Shown here: piece after piece, positions 23,022 through 27,088 of the stretch
How positions within the stretch are numbered: the stretch's first letter is position 1
How the letters are laid out: the number at the start of each line of letters is the position of its first letter
Assembly (NCBI GenBank): GCA_031290815.1
Contig: JAISLO010000249.1
Span: forward strand, 1-27,088
DNA: 27,088 bases
Reading direction: 5' to 3'
Origin: Synergistaceae bacterium
GTDB taxonomy: Bacteria; Synergistota; Synergistia; Synergistales; Synergistaceae
Notes under the pieces: generated by a model
Told to the model about the DNA's origin: nothing
Seen by the model: the letters and a program-made list of their open reading frames with translations, nothing else
The model's database searches: none
Position numbers and translations under genes: made by a program

Positions 23022-23235
23022 CGGATTCACCGCCGAGCGACTCGCACCACTCAACAGCCTCCGTTTCTCTATTTCTGTCAGATGCCATAGCCGCATAACC
23101 CTCATCGAGCGACGTATCCATTACATGAGGTCTGACTAAATCCTCGATGAATTTGCTGATCCTCCGCTTGGCGACTGTCCGGTATATCCCGTCATATACA
23201 TCTTCAGCCAGAGTTATTGTTAATTTCCGCTGCAT
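23008..23235 (-). CDS. Antitoxin of the MazEF-type pair
   Basis: This 75-residue protein starts MQRKLTITLAEDVYDGIYR, a ribbon-helix-helix-like DNA-binding N-terminus (about residues 1-45, with RRISKFIEDLVRPHV). An acidic, probably flexible tail follows (about 46-75, rich in Glu/Asp), which would wrap the toxin. It precedes and overlaps mazF by 14 bases. ATG 23235 has GGGGGGA about 6 bases upstream. It resembles the small RHH antitoxins that partner MazF rather than an AbrB-fold MazE. Auto-repression at the palindrome in 23258-23273 is likely but inferred. Confidence 0.85.
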   Translation of the reverse strand: MQRKLTITLAEDVYDGIYRTVAKRRISKFIEDLVRPHVMDTSLDEGYAAMASDRNRETEAVEWCESLGGESDETL

Positions 23236-23257
23236 CTCTATCCCCCCAAGGTGCTAT

Positions 23258-23273
23258 TATAATGCTTATTATA
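23258..23273 (-). promoter_or_regulatory. Putative promoter/operator of the mazEF pair
   Basis: Read on the - strand, two TATAAT-like boxes lie about 14 bases apart just upstream of the antitoxin. Within them the 16 bases 23258-23273 form an inverted repeat with 6-bp arms (TATAAT / ATTATA) around AAGC. An operator overlapping the -10 box would suit toxin-antitoxin auto-repression. No strong -35 box is seen. Confidence 0.45.
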
Positions 23274-23373
23274 CCTATTTGTGATCCGGTATTTCTCCCC
23301 CAAATCAATCGTTCGCAAGCAATATGAATATAAGCATTTCGGGCCAAAATTACTATAAGGAAAATTTTGCCTA

Positions 23374-23401
23374 TTGCATACTCATCATTAATGAGTATAA
23401 T
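23374..23401 (+). promoter_or_regulatory. Promoter of the TRAP operon with an embedded palindromic operator
   Basis: TTGCAT (23374-23379) and TATAAT (23396-23401) are 16 bases apart, a good sigma-70-type promoter. Between and overlapping them lies a perfect 8+8 inverted repeat: ATACTCAT (23378-23385) and ATGAGTAT (23391-23398) with a 5-base centre. A repressor bound here would block RNA polymerase. The untranslated leader would be about 120 bases before ATG 23529. Confidence 0.65.
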
Positions 23402-23528
23402 ATAAAAATCGAATAAAAGTTCAGAATCGCACATGAAAAAGCAGCACAATACTTCAACAGGATGGGAGGTTGCATTGCTTTAATTGGTGTAAAGCTTGAA
23501 ATTCATCATACTTAGGAGGTAAATCGAA

Positions 23529-24533
23529 ATGAAATTGTCTCACAGATTTGCAGTTTGTTTTATGTTGACGCTTATCGTGTTGTGTTTTTCCGGAGCGGCT
23601 TTCGCAAAGACGACGCTGACGGCTTTGACCGTGTGGGCGGAGGAGAACTATCAGACGCGCGGACTTCAGCTGATGGCAAAACGGGTCTCCGAACTGACTG
23701 GCGGTGAATTGGAACTGCGCGTGGAATTCGGCGGAACGCTTGGCTATAAGGGAGGAGAACTGCTCAAGGCGGTCGGAGACGGACAGCTCGACATAGCCGA
23801 GATGGTCGCTACTAACGTGGCCGGAGACGCCCCGGTTCTCGGACTTCGCACTCTTCCGATGATGATAGCGGACTGGGATGAAGTCGCCCTGTTCGACAAG
23901 CTGGCGAAACCGTATTACGACGCCGCGTGCGAGGCGAAAAATCAGCGCCTTCTGGTCATATCCCCCTGGCCGTTCGGGGGCCTCTGGGCCAACAAGGAGG
24001 TCAAGGCGTTGGCTGACATGAAGGGGTTAAAACTGCGCGCGTATGACCGAAACGGAACCCTCTTCGCGACTGCCGTCGGCGCGCAGGGTCTGAACGTCCC
24101 TTACGCCGAAGCGTATACCGGGCTTGCCACTGGACTCATAGATTCCGTAATAACGTCGTCCATATCCGTGCGCGAGGGCAGATTTTACGAGGTCTGCAAA
24201 TACCACATGCCTATAGGTTTCGCTACGGCAACGAGCATAACTACTATAAACAAAGCGTCCTGGGAAAAGCTTACCCCAGAACAGCAGAAGGCCCTCGAAA
24301 CCGCGTCCGCGGAGGCTCAGGCGTTCTTATGGGAAGAGGTGAAGAAGGTAGTTGCTGAAAACGATCAGTTCTGTTACGACAACGGAGTCACCCTGGTTCC
24401 GGTGTCGCCCGAGTTCCACGGCGAACTCGTGAAGGCGTCGGAGTCGGTCGCGAAGGACTGGCTGGATAACAACAAGGATGCGAAGGACGCGATAGCGCTT
24501 TACGAAGAATTCATGAAGGCCAAGAAGAAGTAA
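23529..24533 (+). CDS. dctP: TRAP transporter solute-binding protein (DctP family)
   Basis: This 334-residue exported protein captures the substrate of a tripartite ATP-independent transporter. It has a clear signal peptide (MKLSHRF start, hydrophobic core about 8-22, likely cleavage after AFA at 26) and the DctP fold. Marks include FGGTLGYKGGELLKAVGDGQLDIAEM and GLKLRAYDRNG. R170 in that segment is the position of the conserved carboxylate-binding arginine of TRAP binding proteins, so an organic acid ligand is likely. Also present is VPYAEAYTGLATGLIDSVIT. ATG 23529 has AGGAGG about 9 bases upstream. A stem-loop downstream (24624-24656) separates it from dctQ, as often seen where the binding protein is made in excess. 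Confidence 0.94.
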   Translation: MKLSHRFAVCFMLTLIVLCFSGAAFAKTTLTALTVWAEENYQTRGLQLMAKRVSELTGGELELRVEFGGTLGYKGGELLKAVGDGQLDIAEMVATNVAGDAPVLGLRTLPMMIADWDEVALFDKLAKPYYDAACEAKNQRLLVISPWPFGGLWANKEVKALADMKGLKLRAYDRNGTLFATAVGAQGLNVPYAEAYTGLATGLIDSVITSSISVREGRFYEVCKYHMPIGFATATSITTINKASWEKLTPEQQKALETASAEAQAFLWEEVKKVVAENDQFCYDNGVTLVPVSPEFHGELVKASESVAKDWLDNNKDAKDAIALYEEFMKAKKK

Positions 24534-24623
24534 GAGGGCTGATTCGGGGGTAAAGATTTAAACCCAGCTTCCGTAACCCTTGGGCGTTTGGAAGGGTCAT
24601 GACGCCGAGATGTTTGGATGTTT

Positions 24624-24669
24624 GCGCGGGGCCGAGCTGTCGTCATGGCCTCGCGCCTTTGATTTTTTG
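24624..24669 (+). terminator. Stem-loop plus T-run between dctP and dctQ (attenuator)
   Basis: Arms 24624-24633 (GCGCGGGGCC) and 24647-24656 (GGCCTCGCGC) pair over 10 bp with one G-U, loop 13 bases, followed by CTTTGATTTTTT. This has the form of an intrinsic terminator. Since dctQ and dctM follow on the same strand, it probably acts as a partial terminator or 3'-end stabiliser, giving more dctP than membrane-subunit mRNA. Confidence 0.72.
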
Positions 24670-24737
24670 CGCGGCAGGCGCGGTTTATGGACTCGCCGCG
24701 ATAATTCAAGCCGATTGTTAGGAGATGATCGTATCGG

Positions 24738-25235
24738 ATGCGAAAGATAATCGCTTTTATCGGAAAATTAAATTCGTTTTTCGGTTTTCTGTCCGGCCTC
24801 TGTGTGGCGGCAGCCTCTATATTGATAATCTCTGAGATAGCCAGCAGGTTAGTGCTGGAAAAAAGCTTTCAGATAACGGACGAGTTCACCGGCTATCTCA
24901 TGGCGGTAAGCAGTTTTCTCGGCCTCGGTTATGTGGAGCTGAAGAACGGCCACATAAGGATGGACCTCATCGACCTTCTGCGGTCGAGATTTCCCAGGGT
25001 ATTAAGGGCGCTGAGGATCGTCACCTACGTTCTGGCCGCAGTGTTCGCGCTTTATCTGACCTATGTCGGATTCAAACTTTTTCAGCAATCCTACGAGTAT
25101 GGCTCGAAATCCATGCAGGTATCGGCGACACCCCTCGCCATTCCGCAGATATTCGTTCCGATAGGCGCGGCCGCGCTCTTCCTGCAATATATCTGCAACC
25201 TCTGCAGATATTGTATGGATGGGACGTCAAAGTGA
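24738..25235 (+). CDS. dctQ: TRAP transporter small membrane subunit (DctQ family)
   Basis: This 165-residue protein has the four predicted membrane helices of DctQ (about residues 12-35, 45-65, 85-108 and 125-155). Typical segments are FLSGLCVAAASILIISEIASRLVL, TDEFTGYLMAVSSFLGLGYVELKNGHIRMDLI, and LALPIPQ-like PLAIPQIFVPIGAAALFLQYI. DctQ joins DctM in the membrane to form the transport complex. ATG 24738 has its ribosome-binding site AGGAG about 13 bases upstream, a long spacing. dctM follows 10 bases after the stop. Confidence 0.93.
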   Translation: MRKIIAFIGKLNSFFGFLSGLCVAAASILIISEIASRLVLEKSFQITDEFTGYLMAVSSFLGLGYVELKNGHIRMDLIDLLRSRFPRVLRALRIVTYVLAAVFALYLTYVGFKLFQQSYEYGSKSMQVSATPLAIPQIFVPIGAAALFLQYICNLCRYCMDGTSK

Positions 25236-25245
25236 GGCGCACGAT

Positions 25246-26538
25246 ATGGAACTGACCGCGCTTTTAACGATAATCGCGCTTTTGGCGGTTTTCCTGGTAT
25301 CCGGTTTCTGGATCGGGCCGGCGCTGTTCACGACGAGCTGGATCGCTTTTTCGCTGTTCACGGATCTGCCGGTCATGCGGATACTTGGAGTAGTCGTGTG
25401 GAACAACGTCAACAGCAGCGGGCTCATGGCACTTCCCCTCTTTATAATGATGGGCGAACTGCTGGCGAGGACCCGCATATCGGACGAATTGTTCGAAGGG
25501 TTGACGCCGTGGGTGTCCGGGCTTCCGGGCGGACTTCTGCACGTCAACGTGATTGCGAGCGCTTTCTTCGCCGCGATCACGGGATCGGTAAACGCCACCA
25601 CCGCCACGGTCGGCAAGATAACTATTCCCGAGTTCAGAAAGAGGGGTTACGACGAAAAGCTGTCCATAGGCAGCCTTACAAGCTCTGGCACCCTGGGGAT
25701 TCTTATACCGCCGAGCGTTCCGATGCTCATATACGGCGTCGCCGCGAACGTCAGCATCGGCAAGCTGTTCATCGCCGGCATATTGCCTGGATTGCTGCTG
25801 ATGGTCTGTTTCTGCCTCTACATAGGAATCGTGGCGCGCAAGATAAACGACAATAGCTTGGAACGCAAGTACTCGCCTGCCGAGAAGATAAAGGGCCTGG
25901 CCAAAATACTGCCGGTAATCGTGCTGATCGCCTTCGTCCTGGGCAGCATCTACGCGGGCTGGGCCACGCCCACCGAGGCCGCGGCGATAGGAGTTTTGGG
26001 CGCCGTCCTCCTTGGATTGATGACGAAGTGTCTTGACTTGAAGCTGCTCGTCGAATGCCTTGTGGGCGCGGTCAAGACAAACTGCATGGTGATGCTGATT
26101 CTGATCGGCGCGTCGTTTTTCTCCGTCACGCTCGGATTTCTCGGCCTGCCCAAGTGGATAAGCTCGACCATAGTCTCGTTTGGAGCCGGCAAGTTTACGG
26201 TGATAGCGTTGATCATAGTCGTGTACATCATACTTGGGTGCCTCATAGACGGCTACTCCATGATAGTAATGACGGTCCCGATGTTCCTGCCGCTCGTCCA
26301 GGCATACGGAATGGATCCGCTGTGGTACGGCATTTTCGTTGTGCTGCTCGTTCAAATAGCGAACATCACGCCTCCGATAGGGTTCAACCTGTTTCTGGTC
26401 ACGGGGCTCGCGGAGAAGAGCATAGGTTTCGTCTCCAGGTCGGTCCTGCCGTTCATAGCCATAATGATAGTCTTCATAGCGCTCATGACGACATTTCCGC
26501 AGGTTGTGATGTTCATGCCCAATATGATGGGGCGATGA
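25246..26538 (+). CDS. dctM: TRAP transporter large membrane subunit (DctM family)
   Basis: This 430-residue protein is the ion-coupled transport subunit of the TRAP system, with about 11-12 membrane helices. Family motifs are ALPLFIMMGELLART, AFFAAITGSVNATTATVG, SIGSLTSSGTLGILIPPS, WATPTEAAAIGVLGAV, a Gly-rich YIILGCLIDGYSM, and ITPPIGFNLFLVTG. ATG 25246 is chosen because GAGG lies about 8 bases upstream, after the dctQ stop; a frame extension to 25219 overlaps dctQ. TRAP systems of this kind use a sodium or proton gradient and take up organic acids. Confidence 0.95.
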   Translation: MELTALLTIIALLAVFLVSGFWIGPALFTTSWIAFSLFTDLPVMRILGVVVWNNVNSSGLMALPLFIMMGELLARTRISDELFEGLTPWVSGLPGGLLHVNVIASAFFAAITGSVNATTATVGKITIPEFRKRGYDEKLSIGSLTSSGTLGILIPPSVPMLIYGVAANVSIGKLFIAGILPGLLLMVCFCLYIGIVARKINDNSLERKYSPAEKIKGLAKILPVIVLIAFVLGSIYAGWATPTEAAAIGVLGAVLLGLMTKCLDLKLLVECLVGAVKTNCMVMLILIGASFFSVTLGFLGLPKWISSTIVSFGAGKFTVIALIIVVYIILGCLIDGYSMIVMTVPMFLPLVQAYGMDPLWYGIFVVLLVQIANITPPIGFNLFLVTGLAEKSIGFVSRSVLPFIAIMIVFIALMTTFPQVVMFMPNMMGR

Positions 26539-26612
26539 CGATGATTCGGTTGAGATACAGCGCCGGCCTCGTCTTCGCTGACATAGATTTGAAATGATCG
26601 GGGGATTTTGAG

Positions 26613-27088
26613 ATGAATGCCGCAAAAGCCTTGCTCGAAATGTTGAGCCTCTACGAGGTGACGGACGTTTTCGGGTTGCCGGGCGAGACCACGCTCGCCG
26701 TCTACAGGGAATGGAGCGCTTATCCGGGCATCGCCTATCATATGTGCAGGGACGAACGGAGTTCCGTCTTCATGGCGGACGCTTACGCGAAAGCGACCGG
26801 CCGGGTGGGGATATGCGAGGGGCCGAGCGTCGGGGCCACTCACATGGTCCCAGGGGTCACTGAGGCGTTCGCCGCCTGCGTTCCCATGCTGGTCTTCACG
26901 TCGGACGTCGCGCTCGACACCACCAAGAAAAATATGCTCACCGGCTTCGATCAGACCGCTATTTTCCAAGGGATCACAAAGGGAACTTATACCGTCACGA
27001 AGGGCTCGGAGATACCGTTTTTAATCCGCCGCGCATTCAGAAGCGCGTCCAGCGGACGCCCCGGGCCGGTGCATATAAGGATACCGCA
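26613..27088 (+). CDS. Thiamine-diphosphate-dependent enzyme, N-terminal part (truncated by window end)
   Basis: The first 158 residues of an acetolactate-synthase-like ThDP enzyme are seen; the gene runs off the window. The visible part is the PYR domain: TDVFGLPGETTLAVYREW, then CRDERSSVFMADAYAKATGR with the expected cofactor-activating glutamate, then GICEGPSVGATHMVPGVTEAFAACVPMLVFTSDVA, LTGFDQTAIFQGITKGTYTV, and RRAFRSASSGRPGPVHIRIP. Relatives include acetolactate synthases and sulfoacetaldehyde- or phosphonopyruvate-type decarboxylases, so the reaction cannot be assigned. ATG 26613 has GGGGGA about 8 bases upstream and is 74 bases after dctM, in the same direction. It is likely part of the same catabolic operon. 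Confidence 0.88.
   Translation, partial: MNAAKALLEMLSLYEVTDVFGLPGETTLAVYREWSAYPGIAYHMCRDERSSVFMADAYAKATGRVGICEGPSVGATHMVPGVTEAFAACVPMLVFTSDVALDTTKKNMLTGFDQTAIFQGITKGTYTVTKGSEIPFLIRRAFRSASSGRPGPVHIRIP

Noticed and set aside
23204..23449. 81-residue open frame on the - strand upstream of the antitoxin
   Set aside because: It overlaps the antitoxin start and the two promoters, has no ribosome-binding site, and reads like translated intergenic AT-rich DNA.
23462..23515. Short leader-peptide-like frame in the dctP leader
   Set aside because: About 17 codons with no regulatory codon pattern and no clear ribosome-binding site; an attenuator peptide cannot be supported.
26541..26597. 18-codon open frame between dctM and the ThDP enzyme
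   Set aside because: Too short, no ribosome-binding site of its own, no recognisable motif.
25264..26625. 453-residue open frame opposite dctM
   Set aside because: It is a shadow of dctM: charged, His/Arg/Tyr-rich composition and no motifs, while the + frame is a clear DctM.

Overview
The window is a gene-dense stretch from a diderm, probably anaerobic bacterium. Several things together fit a Synergistota (Synergistetes) member: an FtsEX / M23 hydrolase / S41 protease / YibQ-type envelope block, RNase Y with YmdB, a siroheme-dependent (Ahb) haem pathway, CheV and CheX, an M20 amidohydrolase, a tripartite TRAP transporter, and frequent TTG starts. The phylum is an inference from content; no rRNA gene is present to settle it.

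Left block (1-10999, all + strand, tightly packed): the end of a transketolase C-terminal subunit, then ftsE, ftsX, an EnvC-like M23 murein hydrolase, a CtpA-type protease and a YibQ-like divergent polysaccharide deacetylase. This is a coherent cell-division and peptidoglycan-remodelling module. It runs into purA, rimI, a macro-domain protein, an AhbC-like radical SAM enzyme, a fused AhbA-AhbB siroheme decarboxylase and a Nim-like flavin-binding protein. Genes overlap or are a few bases apart, so much of this may be co-transcribed.

Middle block (10980-16401, - strand): an AbrB-family membrane protein that overlaps the left block tail-to-tail, a stand-alone CheX, two small exported or anchored proteins (one with an FxLYD-like domain), ymdB and rny. 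A divergent promoter region (16402-16594) separates rny from a 53-residue zinc-ribbon gene missed by length cut-offs.

Next, on the - strand (16838-20538): a putative operon cheV - unknown 227-residue protein - oligoendopeptidase F, with a recognisable promoter upstream and a good intrinsic terminator downstream.

Right block (20667-27088): an M20 amidohydrolase with an FCD-domain regulator (- strand), a MazEF toxin-antitoxin pair (- strand), then a + strand TRAP transporter (dctP, dctQ, dctM) followed by a thiamine-diphosphate enzyme cut by the window end. The dctP promoter carries a perfect 8+8 palindrome between its -35 and -10 boxes. A stem-loop with a T-run separates dctP from dctQ. The regulator, amidohydrolase, transporter and ThDP enzyme look like one catabolic locus for an unknown carboxylated substrate.

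Nothing here is clearly a wholly new system. The best leads are the fused siroheme decarboxylase cluster, the cheV-unknown-pepF operon, the FCD regulator with an unusual DNA-binding domain and its possible operator at the TRAP promoter, and the apparently active EnvC homologue in an FtsEX locus. No rRNA, tRNA, CRISPR array or insertion sequence was seen.
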